Positions 26,938 through 38,055 of a stretch of DNA of 56,208 nt are shown piece after piece (the first letter of the stretch is position 1; each line of letters begins with the position of its first letter). The translations under genes and the position numbers were made by a program. Below the pieces are notes generated by a model, which was given only the letters and a program-made list of their open reading frames with translations, ran no database searches and was not told the DNA's origin. Origin of the DNA: Tannerella sp. (GTDB lineage: Bacteria > Bacteroidota > Bacteroidia > Bacteroidales > Tannerellaceae); contig JAISXP010000090.1 in NCBI GenBank assembly GCA_031270465.1, forward strand, positions 1 to 56,208, written 5' to 3'.

Positions 26938-27480
26938 ATGAATCCACTGGCGTTAATAAGCAAATATTACGAGCCTGATTCGACAGTCAGGCGGATACTG
27001 GTTCAGCACAGCCGCGACGTGGCGGACAGGGCGCTGTCGATTGCCCGTGCACATCCGGCAATGCAACTCGACCTCGCATTTCTGGAAGAAGCCGCCATGC
27101 TGCACGACATCGGCATTTTCCTCTGCCATGCGCCCGATATTGACTGCCACGGCCGGTTTCCGTATATCTGTCACGGCTATCTGGGAGCGGAACTGATGCG
27201 CAGAGAAGGTTTTCCGCGTCATGCGCTGGTCTGCGAGCGGCATACCGGCACGGGGCTTTCGCTGGAAATGATTGACAAACGGCTTTTCCCCGTTCCCTTT
27301 CGCGACATGCAGCCGCAGTCGGTAGAAGAGCAGCTGATTTGCTTTGCCGACAAGTTTTTCAGCAAAACGAAACCGGGCAAAGAGAAGTCCGTGGACAAAG
27401 TCAGGCAGAGCCTGCACAAGTACGGAAACCGGGACGTCCGCCGCTTCGACGAGTGGTGTAAACGCTTTTTAGAGGAATAA
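26938..27480 (+). CDS. HD-domain hydrolase
   Basis: Cytoplasmic protein of 180 aa with an HD metal-dependent phosphohydrolase domain. HSRDVADRAL gives the first His, AAMLHDIGIF the HD pair and CHGYLGAELMRREG plus CERHTGTGLS further ligands. The C-terminal FADKFFSKTK is usual in small HD proteins that act on nucleotides or small phosphates. The substrate is unknown. It is flanked by its own promoter and by the LptD gene 58 nt downstream, which also has its own promoter. Confidence 0.87.
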   Translation: MNPLALISKYYEPDSTVRRILVQHSRDVADRALSIARAHPAMQLDLAFLEEAAMLHDIGIFLCHAPDIDCHGRFPYICHGYLGAELMRREGFPRHALVCERHTGTGLSLEMIDKRLFPVPFRDMQPQSVEEQLICFADKFFSKTKPGKEKSVDKVRQSLHKYGNRDVRRFDEWCKRFLEE

Positions 27481-27506
27481 ATCGCGGCGGCTTCATTAAT
27501 TTGTTT

Positions 27507-27514
27507 TATTTTTG
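27507..27514 (+). promoter_or_regulatory. -7 box for lptD
   Basis: TATTTTTG matches TAnnTTTG 25 nt upstream of ATG 27539 and overlaps the 27512 start in the track, which argues for the ATG at 27539. Confidence 0.55.
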
Positions 27515-27538
27515 CGGCGTGTAATTCAAACTGAAAGC

Positions 27539-30277
27539 ATGTTTTCGAGACAAAAAGTCATGTCGGCAGCCGTCCTGCTTCTTTCCCTGTGGGGACTGAT
27601 CCGCGTGCAGGCGCAGGATGCAAATCCGCCGGCAAGCAGCGGACTGTTTCCGGCCGTATCACAGATGCCGGCTGATACGCTGCGACATGCCGTGCCGGAC
27701 ACGACGGCCGTCGCCGATACCGTCCCGATAAGGAAAAGCTCGCTCGAAGCGCCGGTCGAATACAAGGCCAAGGACTCGATTGTGCTCACGGCCGACAACA
27801 AGGCGTATCTCTTCGGCGACGGCGACGTGAAATACCAGCAGATTCAACTGCAGTCCGAGCTGATACGGGTGAGCATGGACAGCAGCGCCGTCTTTGCCAC
27901 ATACGGAACGGATTCTACGGGCATTGAATTTGGCTTTCCGCTGTTCATCAACGGCGAGCAGCAGTTCGAATCCCGGACGATGCGCTACAATTTCAAGACG
28001 CGCAAAGCCTACGCCAGATCGGGACTCACGCAGCAGGGCGAAGGCTTCCTGATGGCGAGCGAGACGAAAAAGATGCCCGACAATTCCATGAACATGCACG
28101 ACGGCATGTACACGACTTGCGACGAGCACGATCACCCGCATTTCTACATCAAACTCTCGAAATTCAAGGTGCGCCCGGGGAAAAACATCGTTTCCGGCCC
28201 CGTTTATTTAGTCATCGAAGACGTACCGCTGCCCGTCGGACTGCCCTTTGCCTTTTTCCCCTTCTCCAGCACCTACTCATCGGGCATCATCATGCCCACC
28301 TACGGCGACGAGATGCAGCAGGGATTCTTCCTGCGCGACGGAGGATATTATTTCGCACTGAGCGACTATGTCGATCTTGCACTCACGGGCGAAATCTACA
28401 CCAAAGGCTCGTGGGGCATAAACGCCCGTTCGTCGTACCGCAAGCGCTACAAGTTTTCGGGCAACTTCGCCTTTTCGTACCAGGAGACCGTATGGGGCGA
28501 AAAAGGCTTCGACGACTATCAGAAATCCAAAGCCTTCAAGATTAACCTGACGCATACGCAGGATCCCAAAGCCAATCCGTACCGCACCATCTCGGCAAGC
28601 GTCAACCTCTCGACCAACCAGTACGACCGCAACCAGATCAAGGAACAGTACTCGCAGGCATCCACGGAAAACAACAAAGGCTCGAGCATCAGCATCAGCC
28701 AGCGCTTCCCGAACAGCCCGTTCAGCATGTCGGCCACCATGAACGTCAATACGCGCTCGCGAGATTCGTCCGTCTACGTTTCGCTTCCCAACCTGACCCT
28801 GACGCTGAGCCGCATCTTCCCCTTCAAACGCAAAAACGCCGTCGGACAGGAACGATGGTACGAAAAAATCTCCGCAAGCTACAACGGCAGCCTGCAAAAC
28901 AGCATCACCGCCAAGGAAAAAGACCTGTTCAAGCAAAACCTTGTCCGCGACTGGAAAAACGCGATGGATCACAACATCCCCGTCAGCGCCACCTACACCG
29001 CCTTCGGATACCTGAACATCTCGCCCTCGTTCAGATACCACGAACGCTGGTACACGAACAAAGTCGTCCAGGAATACGACACGGCTCAGAGCCGCCTCGC
29101 GTCCGTCGACACGACGTATGGCTTTTACCGCGTCTACGACTACGGCGCATCCATTTCCGCCTCGACCACCATGTACGGCATGTTCAAACCCTGGCGCATT
29201 TTCGGTGACAGAGTACGGATGATTCGCCACCGCATGGAACCGTCCGTCTCGCTCAACTACGCGCCCGACTTCGGCGACCCGCGATACGGATTCTGGAAAA
29301 GTTACGAATACGTCGACCGCAACGGACAGACGGTGACAGGCACCTACTCGCCCTTCAACGGACAGCTCTACGGCGTCCCCGGACAAGGCGAACAGGGAAG
29401 CGTATCCTTCGGCCTCGACAACAACATCGAAGCCAAGATACGCTCGAGCCGCGACTCGACCGGCGAACGGAAAGTCTCCATAATCGACAATCTCTCGCTC
29501 GGCATCAGCTACAACATGGCCGCCCAGTCTTTCAAGTGGAGCGACTCGCGCGCCTCCATCCGCATGAAACTGTCCAAAAGCTACACGCTCAACCTCGCCG
29601 GCACCTTCGATACCTATCTCTACGACGAGAAGGGAACCCGCATCGACAAGCCCCGCTGGACGCAGCGCGGAAAAGGCTTCGGGCGGCTCAGAGGCACAAG
29701 CACAAGCTTCTCCTACACGTTCAACAACGACACGTTCAAAAAATGGTTCGGAGGAAAAGATTCGCAACCGGACACGCAGCGCACAGGCACTCCGGACGGG
29801 ACAGGCGACGAAAACACAACTGGGCCACCCGAAGAACCCGCCGCAGCAGGTACACGACTGCGCGAACAGCGACGCAACACGTCGGGCGAATACGACGAAG
29901 ACGGATACTACCTCGCCACTGTCCCGTGGAGCTTCTCGTTCAACTACAACCTCAGCATGGGCTACGGCGAATTCAATCCCGAAATACGGGAATACCGCTA
30001 CCGCTTCACGCACGCACTCAGCTTCAACGGCAACATCCAGCCGACGAAGAAATGGAGCCTCAACTTCAACGCAACGTACGACTTCGACCAGAAAAAAATA
30101 TCTTACATGACCTGCAACGTCACGCGCGACCTGCACTGCTTCCGCATGTCCGCAAGCATCATCCCCGTCGGATACCGCAAATCGTACATGTTCTCCATCG
30201 CCGTCAACTCGTCCCTCCTCAAAGACTTGAAATACCAGCAGAGCAGCAGCCTGCGCGCCGGACAAACCTGGTATTGA
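27539..30277 (+). CDS. lptD: LptD-like LPS-assembly outer-membrane protein
   Basis: About 912 aa from ATG 27539 (MFSRQKVMSAAVLLLSLW, signal ending VQAQ). An OstA/LptD jellyroll region (residues ~70-250: DSIVLTADNKAYLFGDGDVKYQQIQLQ) precedes a large beta-barrel with alternating aromatic strands. LPVGLPFAFFPFSSTYSSGIIMPTYGDE is the family's conserved barrel-entry segment. An insert rich in Gly/Thr/Pro (around 750-790) is probably an exposed loop. It should place LPS in the outer leaflet together with LptE (not seen). LptB, the ATPase of the same system, is encoded 4 kb away. Long antisense ORFs here, such as the 662-codon one, are shadows. Confidence 0.88.
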   Translation: MFSRQKVMSAAVLLLSLWGLIRVQAQDANPPASSGLFPAVSQMPADTLRHAVPDTTAVADTVPIRKSSLEAPVEYKAKDSIVLTADNKAYLFGDGDVKYQQIQLQSELIRVSMDSSAVFATYGTDSTGIEFGFPLFINGEQQFESRTMRYNFKTRKAYARSGLTQQGEGFLMASETKKMPDNSMNMHDGMYTTCDEHDHPHFYIKLSKFKVRPGKNIVSGPVYLVIEDVPLPVGLPFAFFPFSSTYSSGIIMPTYGDEMQQGFFLRDGGYYFALSDYVDLALTGEIYTKGSWGINARSSYRKRYKFSGNFAFSYQETVWGEKGFDDYQKSKAFKINLTHTQDPKANPYRTISASVNLSTNQYDRNQIKEQYSQASTENNKGSSISISQRFPNSPFSMSATMNVNTRSRDSSVYVSLPNLTLTLSRIFPFKRKNAVGQERWYEKISASYNGSLQNSITAKEKDLFKQNLVRDWKNAMDHNIPVSATYTAFGYLNISPSFRYHERWYTNKVVQEYDTAQSRLASVDTTYGFYRVYDYGASISASTTMYGMFKPWRIFGDRVRMIRHRMEPSVSLNYAPDFGDPRYGFWKSYEYVDRNGQTVTGTYSPFNGQLYGVPGQGEQGSVSFGLDNNIEAKIRSSRDSTGERKVSIIDNLSLGISYNMAAQSFKWSDSRASIRMKLSKSYTLNLAGTFDTYLYDEKGTRIDKPRWTQRGKGFGRLRGTSTSFSYTFNNDTFKKWFGGKDSQPDTQRTGTPDGTGDENTTGPPEEPAAAGTRLREQRRNTSGEYDEDGYYLATVPWSFSFNYNLSMGYGEFNPEIREYRYRFTHALSFNGNIQPTKKWSLNFNATYDFDQKKISYMTCNVTRDLHCFRMSASIIPVGYRKSYMFSIAVNSSLLKDLKYQQSSSLRAGQTWY

Positions 30278-30334
30278 ATATACCTTCGCCTGCCGAAAAA
30301 TAAAGGAAGTTTTTCAGGATTCCGGTCTTTGTAC

Positions 30335-31738
30335 TCAGCGTGGGGGCGCCTGCGCAACCTGTTCCACATAGACTTGCGCATTTTCAAAGCGTGTGATGAG
30401 TACGGCCGTTCCGCGCTCGATGAATCCGGATTCAGATATGCCGTCGTACAGCCGTCCGTCGACAAGTACCTTTCCCGACGGCCGCAACACCGTGTCCGCG
30501 ACGCCTTCCTTTCCGACCAGATCCGCCAGCACGGGCGTGGCGACGGCATCTTTGAGGTCGGCCGATAGCGCCATACGGCTCAGGACGCCCTTTTTACCAA
30601 TCCTGTCCGACATCCAGAGCATGGCCAGCGAACCGAATACAATGCCGGAGAGGACGATCATCGTGGCGCGACCCGTATCGACCGAATGCACGCCGGAGAA
30701 GTCGAAACGGATATTGTCGAGCAGGCACAGGAAAAACCCCGCAATCATCGCGACAATACCGCATACGCCCGTCACACCGAATCCCGGAATCACGAATATC
30801 TCAATCGCTATCAGCATCAGCCCGAACACGAAAAGCAGTATCTCCCAGTTCTCGGCCAGCCCCTCGATGTAGAGCGGCGAAAAGTACAGGGCAGCAGCGA
30901 CAATGGAAGCCGCCAGCGGAAAACCGATGCCCGGCGACTGAAGCTCGAAGTAAATGCCGCCGATAATAAGCAAAATAAGTATGGACTGCACTACGGGATT
31001 CATCAGGAAGCCCTTCAAATCGTCTAACCACGAAGGCGTAAAACTCGTCAGCCGGTACGGTTCGTATCCCATCAGGCGGGTGACAACCTCGTCGACCGAA
31101 TCGGCAATTCCGTCGCAAAATCCCCATTTGACCGCTTCGTCGGCGGTGAGCGTCAGCGTTCTGCCCGAATCCACAAGATGCGGGATGACGCTGCCCCGGT
31201 CTACCATAGCTTCCGCGATCTGCGGGTCGCGCCGCCAGCGATACGTCGTGTCCTGCCCGCTGACGATGGTATCTTGCCCGTGCGCCTCGGCAGTCGAACG
31301 CATCAGCGAACGCATGTACGACTGATACTTGTCGGGCAGCGCCTGGCCGGTCTCGTCGACAACGGTCGCCGCGCCGATATTGGCGCCTCTGCGCATGTAA
31401 ATCCTTTTGCAGGCCAGCGATATGAGCGCTCCCGCCGAAGCGGCATTGTTATCGATGAACACATATACGGGGATCGGGCTGTACAGGATGGCCGTACGCA
31501 TCGAATCGGCCGCATCCAGCAGCCCGCCATACGTGTTCAAATGTATCAGCACAGCGTCCGCACCCATCGTCTGCGCTTCGCTCAAACCCTTGCGGAGATA
31601 AATCTGCGAAGTCCTGTTTATCTCCTGCCTGATGTCTATCTTGTAGATGGAAGCAGGGCTATCCATTTGTTCGGCAGATGCTTTCACTGATATCCATCCG
31701 ATAATCGGCATCAATGCAAGTGCCGCGATTCGTTTCAT
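30335..31738 (-). CDS. NfeD-like membrane serine protease (ClpP-fold)
   Basis: About 467 aa from ATG 31738 (MKRIAALALMPIIGWISVKASA); the track start at 31768 adds 10 doubtful residues. The periplasmic ClpP-like domain has VLIHLNTYGGLLDAAD and the nucleophile Ser in NNAASAGALISLACK, with a likely catalytic Lys near DKYQSYMRS. Four to five membrane segments follow (from ~235), then a C-terminal OB-fold NfeD domain (KEGVADTVLRPSGKVLVDGRLYDG). Family members cleave membrane proteins such as stomatins. No stomatin gene is adjacent here. It converges with lptD. Confidence 0.9.
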   Translation of the reverse strand: MKRIAALALMPIIGWISVKASAEQMDSPASIYKIDIRQEINRTSQIYLRKGLSEAQTMGADAVLIHLNTYGGLLDAADSMRTAILYSPIPVYVFIDNNAASAGALISLACKRIYMRRGANIGAATVVDETGQALPDKYQSYMRSLMRSTAEAHGQDTIVSGQDTTYRWRRDPQIAEAMVDRGSVIPHLVDSGRTLTLTADEAVKWGFCDGIADSVDEVVTRLMGYEPYRLTSFTPSWLDDLKGFLMNPVVQSILILLIIGGIYFELQSPGIGFPLAASIVAAALYFSPLYIEGLAENWEILLFVFGLMLIAIEIFVIPGFGVTGVCGIVAMIAGFFLCLLDNIRFDFSGVHSVDTGRATMIVLSGIVFGSLAMLWMSDRIGKKGVLSRMALSADLKDAVATPVLADLVGKEGVADTVLRPSGKVLVDGRLYDGISESGFIERGTAVLITRFENAQVYVEQVAQAPPR

Positions 31739-31894
31739 ATACACCACTTTTTTCATACACAATTCCATAATTAAAATACAAAGCGCGGCAATTTACAAAA
31801 AATGTCGCTTCCACGAGCGAAAGCAGTCGAAAAAAATTTATTTCCCCAATCTTGAATCCTGAATTTCGAATTTCGAATCCTTTCCCCTTTGCCA
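31739..31894. other. Intergenic stretch between nfeD and the groESL regulatory region
   Basis: AT-rich, with small direct repeats (GAATTTCGAATTTCGAATCC around 31861). No gene or hairpin that I can support. Confidence 0.5.
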
Positions 31895-31968
31895 AAATGT
31901 CAGTCCTTCCGTCAGATTTTTTTTCATCGTCGCGAAATAATGTCAGTCCTGTTTCCGCAGAATTTTTT
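31895..31968 (+). promoter_or_regulatory. Two imperfect repeats upstream of the groES sigma-54-type promoter
   Basis: AATGTCAGTCC occurs at about 31896-31906 and again at 31939-31949, each followed by a TTCCG-T/-CAGA segment and a run of T. The two copies are 43 nt apart (four helical turns). They look like paired binding sites for an activator acting on the -24/-12 promoter just downstream. Confidence 0.6.
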
Positions 31969-31983
31969 TGGCACGAAATTCGC
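31968..31983 (+). promoter_or_regulatory. Sigma-54-type promoter of groESL
   Basis: TTGGCACGAAATTCGC has the -24 GG (31970-31971) and the -12 GC (31982-31983) separated by exactly 10 bp, and TTGGCACG is the perfect -24 half. Transcription would begin near 31995, with about a 78-nt leader. No CIRCE element is present. A weak TAAATTTC at 31998-32005 could be an alternative -7 box. Confidence 0.68.
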
Positions 31984-32072
31984 AGTATACTGGTGTGTAA
32001 ATTTCAAAATCGAATATAAAAACATTAACAGCTTAACAACATTAGTAGTAACATTATTAAATTGATAGAAAG

Positions 32073-32342
32073 ATGAAGATTAAACCGTTAGCAGACAGAG
32101 TGCTGGTAAAACCGGCCACTGCAGAAGAGAAGACATCAGGCGGAATTATTATTCCGGATTCGGCTAAGGAAAAGCCGCTGAAAGGAGAAGTTGTTGCCAC
32201 AGGTAACGGAACCAAAGACGAAGAAATGGTCGTGAAAAGTGGCGACAAAGTGCTTTACGGCAAATATGCCGGTACCGAAATCGAGTGGGAAGACGAAACG
32301 TATCTAATCATGCGCCAGTCCGACATTTTAGCGATTATTTAA
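32073..32342 (+). CDS. groES: Co-chaperonin GroES
   Basis: Ring-forming lid of the GroEL chaperonin, 89 aa. It begins [21 protein letters not shown] with the mobile loop [15 protein letters not shown], and [19 protein letters not shown] is the conserved roof/base segment. Its stop is 39 nt before groEL. A sigma-54-type promoter and repeat pair lie upstream instead of CIRCE. Confidence 0.98.
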   Translation: MKIKPLADRVLVKPATAEEKTSGGIIIPDSAKEKPLKGEVVATGNGTKDEEMVVKSGDKVLYGKYAGTEIEWEDETYLIMRQSDILAII

Positions 32343-32366
32343 ATGTATTAATTCCAAACAAATTAA

Positions 32367-34019
<1,653 letters not shown>

Positions 34020-34054
34020 TCATTTTTCGTAACAATCAATTATTTACATTTCCC

Positions 34055-34088
34055 AAAAAGAGCAGTCTTGCGACTGCTCTTTTTTTTT
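34055..34088 (+). terminator. Rho-independent terminator of groESL
   Basis: AAAAAGAGCAGTC (34055-34067), loop TTGC, GACTGCTCTTTTT, then a T-run to 34088; a 13-bp perfect stem. Confidence 0.92.
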
Positions 34089-34170
34089 GTGCAAAAATTC
34101 AAGGATTCAATAGTGCGGAAAGATGTTTCGTAAAAGCAGGATTTTTCGTTTCTTTGCAGGAAATCTGAAA

Positions 34171-34929
34171 ATGAATATGGCAGAAGAACAGCAAATGGTG
34201 CTTCGCACCGAAGATTTGGTCAAGAAATACCGGGCAAGAACCGTAGTCAATCAGGTCTCTCTCCACGTAAGACAGGGAGAGATTGTCGGTTTGCTCGGGC
34301 CGAACGGAGCGGGTAAAACAACAACTTTCTACATGACCGTAGGATTAGTGAGACCTAACGAAGGGAAAATTTTCCTTAACGACACGGACATCACCACTTT
34401 TCCGGTCTACCAGCGAGCGCGCATCGGCATCGGCTATCTGGCGCAGGAAGCGTCGATCTTCAGAAAGATGACGGTCGAAGACAATCTTCGCGCCGTCCTT
34501 GAGATGACCGGCGAACCGGAAACCCGTCAAAAAGAGAAACTCGAAAGCCTGATAACGGAGTTCGGCCTGCAGAAAGTGCGCAGGAATCTTGGCGACCGTC
34601 TCTCGGGCGGCGAGCGGCGGCGCGCCGAAATCGCGCGGTGCCTGGCCATCAGCCCCAAATTCATCATGCTCGACGAACCGTTTGCCGGCGTCGATCCCAT
34701 TGCCGTTCAGGATATTCAAACGATTGTCGCCCAGCTGAAACACAAAAATATCGGCATACTGATTACCGACCATAACGTGCACGAAACGTTGAGCATCACA
34801 GACCGTGCATATCTGCTTTTCGAAGGGAAAGTCCTGTTTCAGGGAACGGCCGAAGAACTTGCAGCCAACGAAATTGTCCGCGAAAAATATCTCGGACGCA
34901 ATTTTGAACTGCGGAAAAAGATACTTTGA
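34171..34929 (+). CDS. lptB: LPS export ABC transporter ATPase LptB
   Basis: ATPase of the LptB2FG complex that powers LPS extraction from the inner membrane. From ATG 34171 ([16 protein letters not shown]) it is 252 aa; the track's 34123 start adds an unusual basic leader. Walker A is GPNGAGKTT, the signature [16 protein letters not shown] and Walker [14 protein letters not shown], with the H-loop in LITDHNVHE. The family-typical [22 protein letters not shown] is present. It is downstream of the groEL terminator, so independently transcribed. Confidence 0.96.
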   Translation: MNMAEEQQMVLRTEDLVKKYRARTVVNQVSLHVRQGEIVGLLGPNGAGKTTTFYMTVGLVRPNEGKIFLNDTDITTFPVYQRARIGIGYLAQEASIFRKMTVEDNLRAVLEMTGEPETRQKEKLESLITEFGLQKVRRNLGDRLSGGERRRAEIARCLAISPKFIMLDEPFAGVDPIAVQDIQTIVAQLKHKNIGILITDHNVHETLSITDRAYLLFEGKVLFQGTAEELAANEIVREKYLGRNFELRKKIL

Positions 34930-35011
34930 CAATTCATGACGCTAAACAGCCGGAACGACCCGCGCATCGACGAAATCGCAAATTGAAATTATTAATTTAT
35001 ACCATTTTACT

Positions 35012-36841
35012 ATGTACAAAACAACATTTATATTATTATTACTGCTTGTATTCAGTGGAGTTGTGACGGCGCAGACCGTTTCGGTTGCCGATTTCGGGTT
35101 GAAGCCCGACACGCATGAAAATGCAGTTCCATACGTCAGAGAAGCGCTGGAACATTGCAGGAAAAACGGCGTTTCGACGTTGACGTTTCCCAAAGGTCGA
35201 TACGATTTCTGGCCTCACCACTGCATCGAACGCGACTATTTCGAATCGAACACATCCGACATCAATCCGAAACGCCTGGCTATCCTTGTCGAACATTTCG
35301 ACGGGTTGACCATCGACGGTAACGGCTCGGATTTCGTGTTTCACGACCGGATGCAACCTTTCACAGTCGATAGCAGCAACAATATTGCTATCAAAAACCT
35401 CACTATTGACTGGGACATCCCCCTCACGGCGCAGGCAACCGTCATCCAAACGACCGGCGGATACATCGACTTGCAAATCAACGCTTACGAATCGCCGTAC
35501 ATCATCGAAAACGACCGGTTGGTCTTTGTCGGCGAAGGCTGGAAAAGCGCGTGGGGCGGGACAATGGAGTTCGACCGTGACAAACGTATTGTCGTTCCGC
35601 AAACCGGCGACCCGGGCTGTATCCGTGCCGACGGCGGACTTCGCGCCGAAGAACTGTCGAAAGGCACAGTGCGTATTCATGGAAAATACAAACGCGCTCC
35701 CGCCGCCGGCAACCTGCTGGTATTGCGTCACAGCGAACGCGACCATGCCGGGATATTCATCGTGGACAGCCGGAACGTCGCCCTCGAAAATATCGACGTC
35801 TATCATTGTGCCGGTCTCGGCATCCTCGCCCAGTACTCCGAAAATCTTTCGTTTACTAACGTCAACAACATCCCCAACGAAAAGAAAGGACGTATCCTTG
35901 CCGGTCACGACGACGGTTTCCAGATTTCGAACTGCAGGGGCGACGTGACGGTGAACAACTGCACTTTCCACGCCCTCATGGACGACCCCATCAACGTGCA
36001 CGGGACTTCGGTGCGCATCATCGAACGCGTGGACGACTACACGCTGCGTTGCCGTTTCATGCACCATCAAAGCAGCGGAATGACCTGGGCGCGGGCAGGC
36101 GAATCGGTCGGGTTTATCGACAATCGCAACATGCAGACCGTCGCAACCGGTACGGTGAAATCGTACCGCCGTGAGACAAAAGACGATTTCGAAGTGGTGT
36201 TTACTCAGCCCGTTCCCAAACAGATGACGGCTGAATATGCGCTCGAAAATCTTACGTGGACGTGTAACTTTTCGGTCACCGATTCGCATTTCAAGAGTTG
36301 CCGGGCGAGGGGATTGCTGGTTTCGACGCCCGGAAAGGTTGTGATATCCGATAATGTGTTCGAATCGAGCGGGTCGGCGATACTCATTGCCGGCGACGCA
36401 AACGGATGGTTCGAATCGGGCGCCGTAAAGGACGTGACGATTACCCGTAACACCTTCAAGTCGCCCTGCATGACTTCGATGTATCAATTTTGCGAAGGTG
36501 TAATCAGCATCTATCCGATCATCCCGCAGAAAGACGCCGCAAAGCCCTTTCACCGCAACATCGTCATCACCGGCAACAGTTTCGAACTCTACGATTATCC
36601 CATTCTGTATGCGCTTTCGGTGGACGGCGTCGAATTTTCGGGTAACCGGCTTGTCCGCAGCAACGATTTCGAACCGTTTCATCACCGCAAACACGGATTG
36701 ACTTTCGAATATTGCAAACGTATTACCGTCAAGGATAACACCGTCGAGGGCGAAGTTCTCGGCAATACAATCAAATTAGTGGAAACGCCGGCAAAAGAAT
36801 GTAAAACAGACAGAAAATCGTTTTTTAAAATCGTTCGGTAA
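35012..36841 (+). CDS. Secreted GH110-type alpha-1,3-galactosidase (parallel beta-helix)
   Basis: Protein of 609 aa with a signal peptide (MYKTTFILLLLLVFSGVVTAQ). The body is a right-handed beta-helix with repeated N-x-x-F/I-x-N coils. GRYDFWPHHCIERDYFESNTSD near the N-terminus, GHDDGFQISNC and FHALMDDPINVHGTSVRI are features I recognise from GH110 enzymes, whose catalytic residues are neighbouring Asps in the helix. GH110 removes alpha-1,3-galactose from blood-group-B-like or linear glycans. A general pectin-lyase-fold protein is the alternative. The gene stands alone, with a terminator overlapping its stop. Confidence 0.84.
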   Translation: MYKTTFILLLLLVFSGVVTAQTVSVADFGLKPDTHENAVPYVREALEHCRKNGVSTLTFPKGRYDFWPHHCIERDYFESNTSDINPKRLAILVEHFDGLTIDGNGSDFVFHDRMQPFTVDSSNNIAIKNLTIDWDIPLTAQATVIQTTGGYIDLQINAYESPYIIENDRLVFVGEGWKSAWGGTMEFDRDKRIVVPQTGDPGCIRADGGLRAEELSKGTVRIHGKYKRAPAAGNLLVLRHSERDHAGIFIVDSRNVALENIDVYHCAGLGILAQYSENLSFTNVNNIPNEKKGRILAGHDDGFQISNCRGDVTVNNCTFHALMDDPINVHGTSVRIIERVDDYTLRCRFMHHQSSGMTWARAGESVGFIDNRNMQTVATGTVKSYRRETKDDFEVVFTQPVPKQMTAEYALENLTWTCNFSVTDSHFKSCRARGLLVSTPGKVVISDNVFESSGSAILIAGDANGWFESGAVKDVTITRNTFKSPCMTSMYQFCEGVISIYPIIPQKDAAKPFHRNIVITGNSFELYDYPILYALSVDGVEFSGNRLVRSNDFEPFHHRKHGLTFEYCKRITVKDNTVEGEVLGNTIKLVETPAKECKTDRKSFFKIVR

Positions 36842-36865
36842 CTGTTCGTGTGAGCAGATTTTTTT
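36842..36865 (+). terminator. Rho-independent terminator after the GH110 gene
   Basis: CTGTTC (36842-36847), loop GTGT, GAGCAG (one G-U pair), then ATTTTTTT to 36865; it starts directly after the stop codon. Confidence 0.75.
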
Positions 36866-36887
36866 AGGACTGTCTCAAAAACTCCCG

Positions 36888-37586
36888 TCACTGCGGCACC
36901 ACTGCAAGCGAAAACATGCTGATACGTATGTCCGGTATCGCCGCCGTAAGCGCATCGATGCAGGCGATGGATGTTGCGCCGGTGGTGATGACGTCGTCAA
37001 TCAGCAGGATATGCTTGCCTGCGCAGGTATGGGCGTCTTTTACGCCAAATACATTCTCGGTATTCAAATGTCTGTCGTAAAGTGATTTGCGGGTTTGAGA
37101 CGTGGTGTAGACCTTGCGATGGAGCACATCGTTGCGGACAGGAAGTCGATAGACGGCCGCCATGCCGTGCGCAATCCAGTAAGACTGGTTGTAACCTCTC
37201 TGCCGTTCTTTTTTTGGATGAAGCGGGACGGGAATCAGGAAGTCGATATCTCGAAACAGTCCGTCGGTGTTCATTCCCAGAGAAGCGATTCTCCCCAGAT
37301 ATTTGGCTAAACTACTGTTGTCATGATACTTGAATTTATGAATCAGTCTCTGGGCGACGCCATCCTTTTCATATAACAGGAATGCCGCTACTTCCCGAAT
37401 CTGCGGAATACCTGCATACAGTTTCAGCATGGGATTTTCGGGGAGTCTGTGATAACGGGCGTAAGGCAGATCGCACAGGCAGTGCAGGCATATATGTTGT
37501 TCGGTGTCTATCAGTTGCCTCCTGCAAATCAAACACAGGGAAGGATAGAGCAACTTCAGTAAATCATTCAACTTCGTCCGTATCAT
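36888..37586 (-). CDS. comF: ComF-family phosphoribosyltransferase-like protein
   Basis: Protein of 232 aa. An N-terminal zinc ribbon (LYPSLCLICRRQL...HICLHCLCDLP) is followed by a PRTase domain with the PRPP loop HILLIDDVITTGATS. The family links to DNA uptake/competence or purine salvage, but its biochemical role is unresolved. Its first 23 nt overlap the end of recX, suggesting coupled translation. It is the last gene of prmC-recX-comF. Confidence 0.93.
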   Translation of the reverse strand: MIRTKLNDLLKLLYPSLCLICRRQLIDTEQHICLHCLCDLPYARYHRLPENPMLKLYAGIPQIREVAAFLLYEKDGVAQRLIHKFKYHDNSSLAKYLGRIASLGMNTDGLFRDIDFLIPVPLHPKKERQRGYNQSYWIAHGMAAVYRLPVRNDVLHRKVYTTSQTRKSLYDRHLNTENVFGVKDAHTCAGKHILLIDDVITTGATSIACIDALTAAIPDIRISMFSLAVVPQ

Positions 37587-38055
37587 AATCGTTTTTAAAT
37601 AAAGGTTTAATGCACTGAATGACTAATTGACTCTCGAAACCCCTCCCCACAGCGAAGCGATAAAGTCTGCAGAATACGTCCCGTTCCGAATCGCCTTTGA
37701 GAGAGCGTTTTCTGTTTTTCATCAAATCGAACAGTGAGGAGAGATACGCCTCTTCGTCAATTTCGTCGAGAGCGGCGGAAATCAATTCGTCGGGGATTTT
37801 TTTTCGCTGCAATTCATAACGGATACGTATACGTCCCCAGCGATTGAACCTGAACTTATCGTTCACAAAACTGCGACAGAAACGGGCTTCGTCGATAAAA
37901 CCCTCTTTCAGCAGGCGTTCGATGATGCGTTTTTCCATTTCCTTCGTGGCGCCCGCTGCGACGAATTTTTTGCTCACATCGCTGATGCAACGTTCACAGA
38001 TCGAACAGTACGATGCCATCGAATGTAACAGTTTTATTTCGTCTATCTGTTTCAT
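37564..38055 (-). CDS. recX: Regulatory protein RecX
   Basis: Helical three-repeat protein of 163 aa that modulates RecA filaments. Typical elements are the Cys/Arg-rich first repeat, KRIIERLLKEGFIDEARFCRSFVNDKFRFNRWGRIRIRYELQRKKIP and SALDEIDEEAYL. The N-terminal repeat carries four Cys (YCSICERCISD), which is more than usual. The start overlaps the prmC stop (ATGA) and the end overlaps comF. Confidence 0.88.
   Translation of the reverse strand: MKQIDEIKLLHSMASYCSICERCISDVSKKFVAAGATKEMEKRIIERLLKEGFIDEARFCRSFVNDKFRFNRWGRIRIRYELQRKKIPDELISAALDEIDEEAYLSSLFDLMKNRKRSLKGDSERDVFCRLYRFAVGRGFESQLVIQCIKPLFKNDYDTDEVE

Noticed and set aside
27964-27977. tRNA T-arm-like AGTTCGAATCCCGG
   Set aside because: It is within the conserved lptD coding sequence and has no acceptor or anticodon arms; the similar TTCGAATCC near 31873 also lacks a cloverleaf.
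28277-30265. 662-codon ORF antisense to lptD, with similar long antisense ORFs opposite GH110 (35039-36694), bamA (43063-44676), rpoN (17663-19009) and DPP-IV (52407-53807)
   Set aside because: They have no recognisable domains, are low-complexity (Val/Arg/Phe-rich), and lie exactly opposite well-supported genes; codon bias leaves antisense frames open.
31739-32072. CIRCE/HrcA operator before groES
   Set aside because: No TTAGCACTC-N9-GAGTGCTAA or near match is present.
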